NCBI GenBank assembly: GCA_047967505.1 | Contig: CM106539.1 | Source of the DNA: Dipteris shenzhenensis | Lineage: Eukaryota > Polypodiophyta > Polypodiopsida > Gleicheniales | Strand: one strand, 5' to 3' | Length of the DNA: 64,000 nt | In this document: positions 10,141 to 21,830 of the stretch, one piece after another | Layout of the letters: the number at the start of each line of letters is the position of its first letter | Numbering within the stretch: position 1 is the stretch's first letter | Notes under the pieces: model-generated | Database searches by the model: none | Seen by the model: the letters and a program-made list of their open reading frames with translations, nothing else | Told to the model about the DNA's origin: nothing | Program-made: the position numbers and the translations under genes

Positions 10141-11158
10141 GGGACGAGCATTTTCTGAGCGAAATCTTCCGAGCGTCCGAGCGAAGGAAAAAAAAAGCTT
10201 CCAACTATGCATAAATATGGCCAAAATCAATCAGAAGAAAACATAGTTTCACTTAGAAATATGCAAAGTATTATAGCAATGCCTATATTATACAAAAATA
10301 TTTAGGTGAATCTGTAGGAATGGTGAGAGCATAATGGGATGGCTTTTGAAGAAAACCACATGTAGAGTAGACTTCTCTATGAAAATTCCCTTATGATCCT
10401 TCTTACAACTTTTACTTAATAGGGGGTGACATTGAAAACCCTCTCTCAACCTATCTTCATGAAAGAGTTTCTTCAAAGAGAACTCATTGAAGCAAGCCAT
10501 CCAGGTAGTTTCGCCAGCGAAACCCCTTTGAAGCAAGTCTCCCAAGGTAGTTTCGCTGGCGAAACTACCTTGGACAGCACTTTTAAAAGTGACATAACTT
10601 TCATATCCAATGTCCAAATATAGTCATTCAACCACTCAAATTGATCGGAACACCCCATTTGAGCACATCTATGAAGTTATATTTTGGAAAATCTTTCATA
10701 TATAGTATTAAATATTACATGTATTTTATGAGAGTGATATATAAGCCCAAGTTAATACTTATTTATAGTAATTGAAACTTCTTTAGAAACATGTCCATAA
10801 ATATGCTATCAAAACACTAAAAAGATATTGCCATATGATATAAATGTGTTAATAAGTAATTATATATGCATAGTATTATTACATTGAGAGTGATTATGAG
10901 GAATGTTTCTTAAAGGAATCAACACTTTTTTAAGGTAATAACAAGGGTACAAAGGGATGTCTCTAAATAAGAAAATTATGTTGTGTAAAAATGAATGAGT
11001 GACTAGTCTGTATATTTTTATGATAAAGGGATCTAGTTCTAGTGAAAATAAAAGTGTAAAAACCATGTTTCCTAAAGAAAAACATTTTTAAAAATCTCTT
11101 GAAAAACACGCTCGGATAAACCTACTCATAGGTTTTTGCTCGTAAAATTGACGCATCC
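10141..11158. mobile_element. Non-autonomous TIR element, possibly Mutator-like (1018 bp)
   Basis: The block is bracketed by the 10-bp direct repeat CATCCGGGTG. Its ends form an imperfect inverted repeat over about 25 bp (left GGGACGAGCATTTTCTGAGC, right end complement GGATGCGTCAATTTTACGAG). Both ends carry subterminal CCGAGCG motifs. The interior is AT-rich with no protein domain. It contains a strong palindrome at 10542-10573. It sits inside the gypsy element between the gag and protease regions. The size of the flanking repeat suggests Mutator-like; with no transposase this stays an inference. Confidence 0.65.
10542..10573. repeat. 32-nt inverted repeat (15-bp perfect arms)
   Basis: Arms CCAAGGTAGTTTCGC and GCGAAACTACCTTGG flank a 2-nt centre. 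A partial second copy lies at about 10503-10524. It lies inside the TIR element. Confidence 0.85.
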
Positions 11159-11168
11159 CATCCGGGTG
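11159..11168. repeat. 10-bp direct repeat CATCCGGGTG, right
   Basis: Exact copy of 10131-10140. Confidence 0.75.
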
Positions 11169-11399
11169 TGGGGGCATACTCAATTCATCCTAGAAGAGGG
11201 ATGATCCGGAGGTAGAGGAGGTGGCGAGGGTGGTTATCTCCTCGTTTTAACCATCTTGGATGAGCACTGGCTCGTTCCTTCACCCACCCTGGTGGTGACC
11301 TTGCTGGACCTAGTTTATAGGGGTTGGCGCATCTTGGGGTTTTGCAGCATGGGTGTTTTGTCCTTCCTTGCCTACTACTTCATTTCCTTGCCTATAACC

Positions 11400-11900
11400 C
11401 TATTCAATACTCAACAAATTGATGCTAGTGCTCTTAGGCAGGGTGGCCAAAGTTGCTATTCTCCTCAAGGGGCAATCCTTGAATAAATGCTCCACTCTAC
11501 ACCCAGTACACAAGGGCATGGGGCCTATTGTGTGTGGAACCACCGGGGTAAGATCCCTATATGGGAAGTCCTTTAGAAAGTGCGGCCTTTGGTATTTAAA
11601 GCATGACATCGGAGGGTTCTTTGAGCCCTTATACGGGCATTCACTTGCCTTTTGGGGACCTTGGCAAGTATAGCATTGGATCAAGGGCCTCCATGCCACG
11701 GAGTTCATGTCTCTTTCCCTTGTGGCTAGGACATATTTATCCTCATGTAAGAGGTAGTGACTTATGATGCTACTTCCCTCCTCACAAGGGAAATAGTCAG
11801 GGTGTCTGTGATCCTGTTCTGGCTCCTCCCAATCATTGGGTAGTTCCTCCACCAACACTTGGTTTCTTGGAGTTATACAAGGTGGGGGAGGTTGCAAACC
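11400..11900 (-). pseudogene. Gypsy gag C-terminal part with zinc knuckles
   Basis: A 165-residue minus-strand frame has a CYTC...C cluster, a degenerate CFKY cluster and a clear CTGCRVEHLFKDC cluster. These are CCHC-type knuckles that in gag bind genomic RNA. The N-terminal part is proline-rich and acidic. It follows the capsid region at 12430-12830 in the expected order. No intact start is visible. Confidence 0.7.
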
Positions 11901-12429
11901 ATGGGTGGTGGTAAGAGAGTCTGTTGTTCCCTATATTGCCCTCAATCGGGTAGAGGGGCACCTTGTGCATTCATCAGGTTGGGTGGGGCCATTAGGGCTA
12001 GTGGGGGTCTCACTTGATAAATCAGTTGTGGGGAAGGATCCTTGGGAATCGCCATAGAAGGGTGTCATGGTTTCCCCATTTATAGCAGTGTACATCGTAG
12101 AGTGCTTGCCTTGCCTTAAGGTAGGGTCACTCATTGGAGGGGTGTTTGCCATTGCATACCCCGCACCATACATTGTCTCTTCTCGAAAACAAGTGGGGGT
12201 TACTTGATGACTCCTTGGAGGTCCCTGACTTCCCACTGCTGACCCAGCTGATTTAGTAAGTTGGAGGCCAACTCACTCATATTCAATCCCTTAGGTTCAT
12301 TCTTCTCCTTCTTGGTAGCCTTTATACTAGATGACCTTACTGATTGTGATACCTCGGATGGAGTTGTAGTTTTGTCCTTGACAACCTTATCCATCATATT
12401 ATCACTTTTATAAGAATGGCTACCTTGCC
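11901..12429 (-). pseudogene. Gypsy gag linker region
   Basis: The minus-strand frame at 12200-12397 is Lys/Ser-rich (for example MMDKVVKDKTTTPSE) and lies between the capsid and the zinc knuckles. It is low-complexity linker with no domain and is broken by stops near 12236 and 11931. Confidence 0.45.
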
Positions 12430-12830
12430 TCGCAGAGTTCGAAGGAAGTGGTATTCATAACCATTAAGTGGTCATGCAGCTTGGGATCTTCCAGTCCGAT
12501 GAGGAAGCATGGTAGCAATTGTTCAATGCCCATCCTCTCATGTGATTTGCAACAGGAATTGAGGTGTTGATCCTAGCAATGTAATCACAGAGGGATTCCT
12601 TGTCGTTCTATTTCACCTCATATAAATGATTAATTGGGCTCCACTTATGGCCACTAGGGGCAAACCCTACAATGAATTCTTTTTGTAATGCCTCCGAGTT
12701 GACTTTCTCTTCTGGGCTAAATGCCCTATACCATTGGCCTACCTTGCCATCCAGACTTAGGTGAAAGGCATTAACCATTTCTAGATTTCTAGGAGCACCA
12801 AAGGCTTTGCATATTTGCTCGAATCACTCC
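12430..12830 (-). pseudogene. Gypsy gag capsid domain (Retrotrans_gag type)
   Basis: The minus strand translates to patterns typical of the retrotransposon gag capsid: a run ending HLSLDGKVGQWYRAF, then EFIVGFAP, then SLCDYIARINTSIP, then LLPCFLIGLEDPKLHDHL. One stop interrupts it after HLYEVK. Capsid forms the particle in which the element is reverse transcribed. Confidence 0.8.
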
Positions 12831-13435
12831 ACGTTCCCCAAGAAATTTAGTTATGAACTTGGAAATGTCTATGGGTTGAGTCCTAGAGAAATTGGTGATC
12901 CTGCTGGGAATACTGGTGTCACCAAGGGTGGGGCGGGCGCAAAATTTGCCAACCTCTGTCTAGTGATTTTTGATGGTTTTCTATTTTTGCTTCCAGCTCT
13001 GAGTATTTGTGGGTGCTATACACAACCTAAACTACCTACACTAAGGAAAAAAGAGTAAAAAACATCAAATTTTGGTGCATGAATGAGAGACTTCTACATG
13101 TGGGACTGTCAACACTAAAAAATGACTTTGAATTTGAGCTTCCATCTTCATTTTTGGGTGTTTTTGTTGGATTTTTCTATCACACACACCTTAGCAATCC
13201 TCTAAATTACCTTCCTATCAATTCAAAAAACTAACAAACATAAAGAACAAGCTTTAGATGAACAAAAATGCTTTCCAATAGAAAATGACACTTTTCATCT
13301 TTTTTCCATCTAAACACACACTTCTTTACTCATTCCTCTCCTACAACTCCACAATCAACACTTGAAGTTACTCTTGAAACAATGACCAATGTGTAAATGT
13401 GAGATAAGGCAAGTGCAATGAAAAATCATACCTTG

Positions 13436-13456
13436 AACTCCCCGACAGTGGCGCCA
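13436..13456 (-). promoter_or_regulatory. Gypsy primer binding site, tRNA-Asp type
   Basis: The minus strand reads TGGCGCCACTGTCGGGGA, closely matching the complement of the plant tRNA-Asp 3' end (TGGCGCCGTTGCCGGGGA) with three mismatches. This marks the inner edge of the 5' LTR. Confidence 0.75.
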
Positions 13457-13460
13457 AAGA

Positions 13461-13940
13461 TGTGTAGTCTCAATGGTGACTCATGTTTCATGGGGATATT
13501 GAAGGAATGCAGATGGATCCTCCACTCCAAGCTACTCCTTGTGAGAGCAATGCAAAGCACGAGTCATCTACAAGTGTTACTCAAGCATCTCTGGGATTTT
13601 TGCAATGTGTCTCCATGAAAGAAAGAGGAAAGGGGGAGAGGGGAGAACGGAGGGAGAAGGAGAAGGGAAGAGGAGAGTGAAGGGGGATGGATTGGCAAAC
13701 AAAAAGGCACTCCAAGGGAAACAAGAGAACACCCAAAAACACTCTTGCAAGAGAAGAGGGACTCATTTGTATTCCAAACTTGTGCATAAAACAATGAAGA
13801 TCAAAGTCAACCATTTGGCCTTTTATACAAGTCACCTTTTTAAGGGAGGGCTGACCCTTTTCCTTATAACACACTCTCTCATATTTCTTTGGTTGCAACC
13901 ACTTGGTACCATATGGTGCCAACGCAGTTAGTTTTGGCTC
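13461..13940 (-). repeat. Gypsy 5' LTR (outer edge uncertain)
   Basis: The inner edge is set by the primer site; the LTR ends in CTACACA on the minus strand. It includes a purine-rich tract at 13617-13688 and a TATA box. The outer boundary is estimated because the 3' LTR is missing from the window. Confidence 0.5.
13819..13828 (-). promoter_or_regulatory. TATA box of the gypsy LTR
   Basis: The minus strand reads GTATAAAAGG, a strong TATA match about 360 bp upstream of the primer site, as expected for the U3/R boundary. Transcription would begin about 30 bases further along the minus strand. Confidence 0.55.
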
Positions 13941-15062
13941 ACTAGGATGGGAAAAGGGTAGTTGAGTGAATGATGGTAGTCGGGTTAACTCTCTAGAGAG
14001 TACAATTGACAAAAGAAAGTATGTCAATGTAGTTATCTCTAAAAATGGCCTTGTAGTACCAACACCATGTTTATTTGCCATAAGAAAACATGCATATAGT
14101 CACCCAATATCTCAAATGGTGTGGTTGTGCAATATCATATGCATGCATGCATGGAAAGTTGACTCCAACATTAGTCTTGTACTAGATATTATCCTGAATG
14201 TTTAGCCTATCTAGGAAGGGACATCCCTTCCACAAGAAGAGGTTAGCTCTCATAGCAGATTGGGCTTCAAGGAGACAGATGGGCCTGGATGAAGTCAACA
14301 AAGGACTACATGTGTAGGTGCAAAGATCAACATGGGCAAAGGCATCTTTGAAAACATTCAGCTTGCAATGATCCTTGATGCATGTATTGTATAGAATAGG
14401 GTTGTAAAGTTGGCTAAACATGAAGTTTTTATGATAGAAAGCAAGGGCAACAACTCAGCTACCTAGTGGCTCGCAATATGAAATGGCAATAGAAGACACA
14501 CCATGTTGCACATGTCTAGACTTCCAAGAAGAAGCAAGGGGTGGGGAGAATACGTTGCCATAGTGGGTTGGGAGAATACGTGTGTGTCGGAGCTCACGAG
14601 ACAATGAACGAGAACTCAATTGTTGCTAAAGGATAAGACATGTGACGGAAGTATGTTGGAAATAGCATACATGCAAAGAAAAGCACTACGAGCTTTTTGA
14701 TCACAAAACCAAGATATTTTTGGAGAAAAGAAGTCCGAGCATGTCGATCATGAAACCAAGACAGGAGTAGTCGCGACACAAAAAATAACGTAACTTTTTG
14801 CTCCAAAGTCTGATCGGAATGTGTAATAGCATAAAACAAAGAGAACGATGAGAGCTACAATCTATGAGCGATCTATGAAGTGATCTTTGATCTCTTTGAT
14901 ACTGATAACTTTGTCAAATTTGCACCAGATGACCTCTAAAAGACCACATCAATTTAGAGATGTCAAAATCGACAAGAGAAAATAAGTGATGAGATACTGA
15001 AATATCTATGTAATGAAATCAACAAGTATTACTTCCTATTTTTCATTGTTAGAGTGAGTGTA
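13941..15062. other. Spacer, no gene seen
   Basis: Short frames only, in all directions. No protein domain, RNA gene or clear repeat was recognised. Confidence 0.5.
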
Positions 15063-15106
15063 TCACACACACACACACACACACACGCACACACACACAC
15101 ACACAC

Positions 15107-15167
<61 letters not shown>
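15063..15167. repeat. (CA)n microsatellite
   Basis: About 105 bases of nearly pure CA with two small interruptions (a CG and an AAA). Confidence 0.98.
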
Positions 15168-15169
<2 letters not shown>

Positions 15170-15299
15170 TAGAAGAACACCCAATGCATTTTTTTAACAC
15201 CCATGCATGATGCATGGTATGTAAGAAATGTGAAAATATGCATGCCCTACCACGAAAATGATATCTGATCCACCTTAAACACTGTGAGTACATGTTGTG

Positions 15300-17050
15300 T
15301 TATAAAAAATTTAAGAGGTAGTCTAACTTTTGTTTGAGCAATATACAACAAGGTTACATTGTATTACAATTTTGGTGACATTTTTCTAAATGGAAATATG
15401 GATGCTATTTATTTTTCTAAATGGAAATATTGATGCTATTTATTTTTCCACAGAGCTTATTGACATAATTATCAATTAAAAAGAGCAACGCTACTAACTT
15501 TTATTCTTTTCATTCATCTAGTGCACTTTTTACTATAGGACTAGCACTTTGTGACATAATGTAGTAGGTCCAATGTTGTTTTTGTAAATGTCTTCAAGCT
15601 CATTGGCATCCAAAAAATTCATCACCAAAGGGAAAATTTTTCAATGGGTCTTGTGTTCAATTGGTCTTGTGTGACTGCGCGTGTGACTGCGCATGGTGCA
15701 AAGGTGTTATAACGAGAATATGCACCATATTAATGACACCACATTCAAAAATATGATTGCTTCCAACCTTTACTTGATGTTGAGTAAACTTAGCAAAATA
15801 TTTTTGCTAAGTTTTCAATTTGATAAAGGTGCTTACCCTTTGGAATATGACTTTTCCATTCCAATTCAATAAAATCTTTCATGCATGGAGATGAACTTAT
15901 TTGAAGATAAGGGAAGGAAACAAAAGAAAAATGAGTGTCTCTGTGGCAACACAAAGTTGACACCTTTTATCTTTATAATTGTGAAGAAGTGGATCAAATA
16001 ATATGAAAAAGAAAGAGCTAAAAGAGAGGAGGACCGGAAGGCAGTGGCAAAGGACTATCAAAGTAGGCCTTATTCTTGGGAGTTATCAGCAATGCCTTCT
16101 AAATGCACCATTGATTGGTTGGAAGATGCCAATCTAAGAGTGGAGATTGTGACACAGAGGGAGGAGGAATTTGCACACTATTGTACTTTATAGGTATAAT
16201 TATATTGCTTTTATTTATATTAATTTATAACATTTATGTATATGCTAAAGAAAATTCCATTGTTTGATTTGTAGTACCATTTGTGCAATGCAATGTGGGG
16301 ATACGGTAGTCACTTTGGAGTAAAGAAAATTGGTGTAAAGTGTAACAAATTTGATTAAGGAGTCATGTCCAATTAACTTTTTACAAGACAGTAGAGATAG
16401 AGAAAGGGATACAAATCTCATTTGAAAAGTGAATCACTTTAGAACACACAAGAAATTTAGCAAATGAATTTTAAACTCTTTAGCAAATGTGCTTCAAGCT
16501 ATAATTAGGAAGGATCTAATAGGGTTTTTTGGAATTTACTCAAAAAAAAAATGGGATCGTGTTACTAAAGATATTCATTCTACTATTGCATTGTGAGTAA
16601 GTAAGATTTTTTCTTATATTGGTGTCTTGCCCTTGGATTTCATATCATGAACTTTTTCTCAAATATATCTCAACACAACTGAGTGGACAAGCCAGTGGTG
16701 GATTGTGATTCAAGTTGTGCCTAGAAAGCTACATATATTTAAGGATGCAAAATTGGAGCATGAAATAGAAGATCTACAAATAATGTGTTGTAAGCTATCA
16801 CTTCCAATGTACCTTCTACTACAAGAGTTTTGGAATGTGAATATAGTTTGACTTCCTTTGAGGGTTTCTCAGACAATGATTTAGTAGAACTCAACCTAGA
16901 TGCTAAAGATGTAGGAGACTTGGCCACGGAAGCTCAAGAGGATGAGAATCAATCTCGTGAGGGAAACTTGGAAGATTTAAAAGAGGGCTTGATCAATTGG
17001 ATAAATATGAAGGACAACATTGATAAAAATATTTTTGTTTGTAAAAATAG
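15300..17050 (+). pseudogene. Decayed coding-like block, unrecognised
   Basis: Plus-strand fragments such as DRKAVAKDYQSRPYSWE near 16030-16190, TEWTSQWWI near 16675 and an acidic frame at 16830-17060 (FEGFSDNDLVELNLDAKDVG) look protein-derived but are split by stops. Weak resemblance to hAT-type transposase ends was considered but is not convincing. An acidic tail next to CACTA subterminal repeats is also the layout seen at 49414-50233, so this may be the decayed interior of the CACTA element ending at 18233. Confidence 0.2.
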
Positions 17051-17052
17051 TT

Positions 17053-17610
17053 GCATTTAATTTGATTCTTGCAAGGTGCTCGGTGAGACCCCACACCTAT
17101 CCCAAATTTTCAATGGTAAACTTTGGAGATTTTGACAAGTTTTTGTTGATGGTGTGTTTTATTTCAAAGCATTATTGACAGAAAATTGGATGCTAGTATC
17201 GGTACTTCCTATAGTTTTATCAATATTAATTTAGAGATGGTAGTATCAATGAAGGTAGCTCTTGTACTAACATTCATGGTATGGCCTTGAAATGAAAAAC
17301 TAATGGACAAGAGTTGATGATAAGCCATTTGCATTTAATTTGATTCCTACAAGGTGCAGGGTGAAACTCCACGCCTATCCAATTTTTTCAATGGTAAACT
17401 TTGGAGATTTTGGTGACAAGTTTTGTTGATGGTGTGTTTAATTTCATAGCATTATCGACAAAAAATTGGATCCTAATATCGATGCTTCCTACAATTTTAT
17501 CAATATTAATTTAGAGACGGTAATATCAATTCTAATATCAATGAAGGTATCTCTTGTACTAACATTGATGGTACGGTCTTGAAATAAAAACTAAAGAAAA
17601 AGTGTTGAGG
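17053..17610. repeat. Tandem duplication, 278-bp unit x2
   Basis: The unit starting GCATTTAATTTGATTC at 17053 recurs at 17331. Both contain the same AATGGTAAACTTTGGAG and TTGTTGATGGTGTGTTT landmarks with scattered substitutions. Confidence 0.85.
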
Positions 17611-17689
17611 ATAAGCATTGATATTGGTGTGAATATGGTGGTAGTGGAAGTTTGGCAACAATCGAATACCTTGCAGTGCTTGAATGGTC

Positions 17690-18233
17690 GATTGTTGTGT
17701 ATTTTTACCACACATAAGCATTTTGTACTGCCATTTATTTGTAAGAAATGGTAGTCTAGAAATGGTTGCCATTCTACCATTTCTTCGTAAGAAATGGTAG
17801 TCAAGAAATGGCTCCCATATTGTGCTGCCATTTCTTTGTAAGAAATGGCAATAAAGAAGTGGCTACCATTTTGTGCTACCAATTCTTCATAAGAAATGGC
17901 AATGCAAAGATTGCTGGAGGATTGTTGCCATTTTTTGCTGACATTTCTTCTTAAGAAATGGCAGTCAAGAAATGGATGCCATTTTGTGCTGCCATTTCTT
18001 CATAAGAAATGGCAGTGAAGAAATACTTGCAATTTTTTGTTGCCATTTATCCTTAAGAAATGGCAGGTTACCCTTGAGAAATTGCAGTTTAAGATTTGGT
18101 TGCCATTTTCAACTACCATTTCTCCAAATATATGGCAGTAACTATTTGAGAAGTGGTTGCAGTTTCATACCTAAGAAATGGCAAAATTGAGGATTCAATT
18201 CGGGTGCCATTTCTACCTAGTTTTCTTGTAGTG
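17690..18233. mobile_element. Right end of a CACTA transposon with subterminal repeats
   Basis: About eight palindromic units of the form CCATTTCTTnnTAAGAAATGG are spaced roughly 50-60 bp apart and end in TTTTCTTGTAGTG at 18221-18233. The complement CACTACAAGAAAA is the standard CACTA terminal sequence, and dense inverted/direct subterminal repeats are the hallmark of En/Spm elements, where the accessory protein binds. The flanking ATC (18234-18236) is a candidate 3-bp target duplication. The left terminus was not found. Confidence 0.75.
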
Positions 18234-18304
18234 ATCACATATAAGTGTGTCAGCATAGAGATATAGTACACAAATTGGAGTATTATCCCTAAAGAGTGCT
18301 TGAT
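18234..18304. repeat. CACTA flank homologous to 63710-63782 (inverted)
   Basis: The 71 bases after the CACTA end match the reverse complement of the sequence near the window's right end, with a few differences. In the other copy the sequence runs uninterrupted through the insertion point, so this is an occupied site and the other an empty one. Confidence 0.75.
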
Positions 18305-18795
18305 AAAGGAAACAAGCTACAGATTCTGATATGCAAATATGAAGGATTTTGATGTGTCCAAAGAGTATTGCTAACTATAGATTCTTTTATGTGTAATTTT
18401 TCCCCATTGATGTGACGCAGATATTACTCATCTAATTTTATGCAACGTTGGATGTGATGCTGATATTGCAAATAATTGTATGTGCCAATTATGTTGAAAA
18501 GCTTGACGTGAAACATAATGATGTAGCAAGCTTTGTAGTGCTATTTTTGTTGGAGATGGTTGCATGTCAAAGTGATGAACTAACCCACTTAGCACTTGGT
18601 GTTGATGTATATTGACATGTTGCATGATTACCTCCGTAAATGTCAATGCATTGCTACTATGGTCCAAGATCTTATAATGAATGAATATTGGTAGTGTGTA
18701 AACATCATGACATAATGATCTCTTTCGATAGAGCTTCAATGTTGTTTATGTTTTGCCTTTGTGAATCATGGTTGGTGCTAGATTATGAAAAACCT
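18305..18795. other. Spacer, no gene seen
   Basis: AT-rich sequence with only short frames. Nothing recognised. Confidence 0.5.
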
Positions 18796-19306
18796 TCCAT
18801 ATGTTGTCCATTAATTGAAAAATATTTGGAGCATTGAATAATCAATTCAGTGATCCATCAATTCTTTTTTATTGCACAAACCTTTATGGCTATTTACTTA
18901 TAAAATGATAGATTGAATTTTGCCAATAGCTGCTCAATAGAAAGCATGGCTAATGATAGCCTTATGTTGACAATGATGCTCATGATCTTGATTGCTTTTG
19001 CTAAGATTACCAATTAGATTGTCAATATGACTTCAAATGTACACGGACTTCCATATGTTGTCCATCAACTGAAAAATCTTTGGAGCATTGAATAATCAAT
19101 TCAGTGATCCATCAATTCTTTTCGATTGCACATAAACCTTTATAACTAATTACCTATAAAAAGATAGATTGAATTTTGCCAATAGCTGCTCAATAGAAAG
19201 CATGACTAATGATAGCCTTATGCTTACAACGATCCTCATGATCTTGATTGCATTTGCTAAGATTACCAATTAGATTGTCAATATGACTTCAAATGTACAC
19301 GGACTT
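18796..19306. repeat. Tandem duplication, 254-bp unit x2
   Basis: TCCATATGTTGTCCAT at 18796 recurs at 19050, and the two units align to ACTTCAAATGTACACGGACT with few mismatches. Confidence 0.9.
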
Positions 19307-19675
19307 GCGTAAGTTACTGAAATTCACGTTATTTGCCAAAAATATCATTCATTTGGACTTAAAATAGGTTTTTCATACTTGTTGATGAAGCTCATGTGCT
19401 CTTGAACAGCTTGATGTAAAATTGCCTCAATTATGATATCCATGTCCATTTTGTTGATGAGACTTTTCCCAATTAAAATTAGCTCTACAAAATTCGACAT
19501 AAATGAGAAAACACATTGCGTTTGATGTTCTAAACATTTTGGAAAAGACTACATTCAATTCTGATCATATGATATGATGAAATTTCCAACATCTTACTGC
19601 ATGACGTGCCTTTATTATATGGCTTGAAATAAAGCCCAAAAATGTATTCAATAAGCTATAAATTTATAACAATTG

Positions 19676-19802
19676 TTACTTTCAATATGTGAATGCTGCT
19701 TGTGAAGACACAACTGAAATCTGATCCAAATTGATCAGATTATTACTTTCAATATGTGAATGCTGCCCGTGAAGACAGACCTGAAATTTGATCCAAATTG
19801 AT
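19676..19802. repeat. Short tandem duplication, about 60 bp x2
   Basis: TTACTTTCAATATGTGAATGCTGC followed by GTGAAGACA and GATCCAAATTGATCAG occurs twice in succession. Confidence 0.85.
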
Positions 19803-20324
19803 CAGGATATTCCCAAAACTGCCAAAAATGGTGTCCAAAATTGTTATATGATACTTTTGTAAAGGATGCCAGACATAGCCAAAATGGCTTCACAATGGTG
19901 GCATTTTTGTTTCCTGAACATATCATGAGACGGCCAGGATGTGTGGCAGTAGTATTTCAGGTAAAACAGACCCAAAGGTTCTTGTAAGCAGAATAAATGT
20001 TCCTGGGAGATGGACATGGGCCCAAGTGCAACAGCCACGCACAACATCGTTGTGAATTTGCGGCACGCACAGCCTGCTCAACATCATTGTGATGAATTCT
20101 GCAAGATGAAATAGCAGGTCCTGTGCCTCTTCCAGTAGTCCTCTTTGGAAAACTATCGGCTACCATCAGAAACCAGACCTGCATGACAGCAAGCAGTGAG
20201 AACACAGATGAACAGATGAAGGTGACGTAGCTATCATGGCATTCCAGGCCGCGTTGTGGTTTCTTTGCAAGTATATACTGCCTTCTGCATCATCGCATCA
20301 TGTAGTGTTACAATTGAATTTGTA
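19803..20324. other. Spacer, no gene seen
   Basis: Only short frames; no domain or RNA gene recognised. Confidence 0.45.
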
Positions 20325-20990
20325 ACACTATGCTCGCCTATGCTTTGGCCATGACAAGGAGTTGCCAAAGGGGCTTGAAAGCCTTAAATGTACTATTCAA
20401 GGCAACATCCAGGTCCTAGGTAGGTAGGGTCACTCTTACAAATCAGTAGAGTACGGTACCAACAAGCATGCATTGGAAACAAGTTACATTTGAAATACCC
20501 ATACACAAGTTGCCTTCTTACATTTTTGAACATGATTGCTTACCATTTCTATACAAGTGCATGTTTGGATTTTAACTAGACTAGTCTAGCTCCCAGCCTT
20601 TATCCGATAACTACCTTTCACGTCTTCTCCAACATGGTGCTACCACCACTCCTTTTTCTTGCACCTATCTCTGTTGTACACATTTCCTTTTTACAATATC
20701 CTTATTTGAGCTCTCTAGTTCTGTTTGTCTTCCATTAATGAAGCTCGTTTGATTCTACTTGTGTGCTCCTCCATCTCTCTCCTCACCATTGTGCACTCAC
20801 ATGATTTGCAACATGATATTAGAGAAAGCTTGCTCTTCTCCATTTTCTACTCTTGCCGTATCATAGCTCCCTTCTTCCAACCTTTTCGGATTTCATAAGC
20901 CGTTGATATGTTGGCTACCTCAATCTACTCCGTGAATTGATACTTTTTTAAAAAATTGGGACAATTTTGGATTCAATAGGCCCTTAATAT
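20325..20990. repeat. Dispersed repeat family B, copy 1
   Basis: The first two thirds match 25268-25710 and the last third matches 24170-24440, so what is contiguous here is present elsewhere as two separated pieces in swapped order. No coding content was recognised. Confidence 0.85.
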
Positions 20991-21830
20991 TTGTGATTAG
21001 AAAACCATCCAATGGGAAGGCTTGGGCATTAGAAGACTGGACAAATCCATATTTCTCTCATTGGGCTCCCACTTGTTGCCCCCCCCCCCCCCCCCACCTC
21101 CTTGGGCTTTTACCCTCCCCTTCCTTGGGCATTTACCCCCCCTCTTAACTTCTGGAGGGTCCCCCTACCGTCCTCCCTCTCCAAAAATCAGAAGTTTTTA
21201 TTCCCTCCGCATTTTTGCTTTTCTCCATAAGTGTCTCCACCCCCGCAAACACCTCCTAGGAGTTCTCCCCAACTATCCTCATTGACTCATGACGTTTTCC
21301 TCAATGTCTTTCCCTTCTCAACCTCCACTCAGCCTCCTCTTGCTCCTCTCAACCGCCTTCTCCATTTTCTACTCTTGCCATATCATAGCTCCCTTCTTCT
21401 TCCAACCGTTTTGGATTTCATTGTAGGCAATTGATATGTTGGCTACCTAAATCTACTCACTAAATTGATGCTTTTTTTAAAAATTAGGACAATTTTGGAT
21501 TCAATAGGCTCTTAATATTTGTGATTAGAAAACCAGCCAATGGGAAGGATTGGGCATTAAAAGACTAGCGATTGAATATTTGTCTCTCATTGGGCTCCCA
21601 CTTGCCCCCCCCCACCTGCTTGGGCTTTTACCCCCCCTCCTTGGGCATTTACCCCCCCTCTTAACTTCTAGAGGGTCCCCTAACCCTCCTTCCTCTCCAA
21701 AAATCAGAAGTTTTTATTCCCTCCACATTTTTGCTTTTTTCCATAAGTGCCCCACCCCCTCAAACACCTCCTAGGAGTCCTCCCCAACTGTCCTCATTGA
21801 CTCATGACCTTTTCCTCTCAACCTCTTCCT
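20935..21830. repeat. Tandem duplication, about 528-bp unit x2
   Basis: GAAAACCATCCAATGGGAAGG at about 21000 recurs at about 21528. Both units carry a C-rich run, a TTTACCCCCCCTC stretch and CAAAAATCAGAAGTTTTTATT. Unit 1 has a 17-base C run at 21079-21095. Confidence 0.85.

Larger units (their letters stand above)
1605..13940 (-). mobile_element. Decayed Ty3/gypsy LTR retrotransposon hosting two nested insertions
   Basis: Read on the minus strand, the element runs in order: LTR (about 13940-13461), tRNA-Asp-like primer site, gag capsid, gag zinc knuckles, protease, RT and partial RNase H. It then stops at 1605, so the integrase and 3' LTR are missing. A copia element (3991-9464) and a ~1-kb TIR element (10141-11158) sit inside it. 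Removing the copia restores a continuous protease frame across positions 9465 and 3985. Many stops and frameshifts make it non-functional. The gag-to-RNase H order and sequence patterns are those of plant Ty3/gypsy; the lineage is not resolved. The right LTR boundary is uncertain because no partner LTR exists in the window. Confidence 0.85.

Noticed and set aside
14687-14702. Left CACTA terminus for the element ending at 18233
   Set aside because: CACTACGAGC matches only six bases and the flanking triplet does not match ATC.
15049-15293. Cys/Val-repeat open frames over the CA microsatellite
   Set aside because: They are translations of a simple repeat, not a gene.
15300-17050. hAT transposase
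   Set aside because: Only faint similarity in short pieces; the diagnostic C-terminal dimerisation motif could not be found.
17690-18230. CRISPR-like regularly spaced palindromes
   Set aside because: Units are imperfect, lack constant-length unique spacers and sit at a CACTA terminus in a plant genome; they are subterminal transposon repeats.
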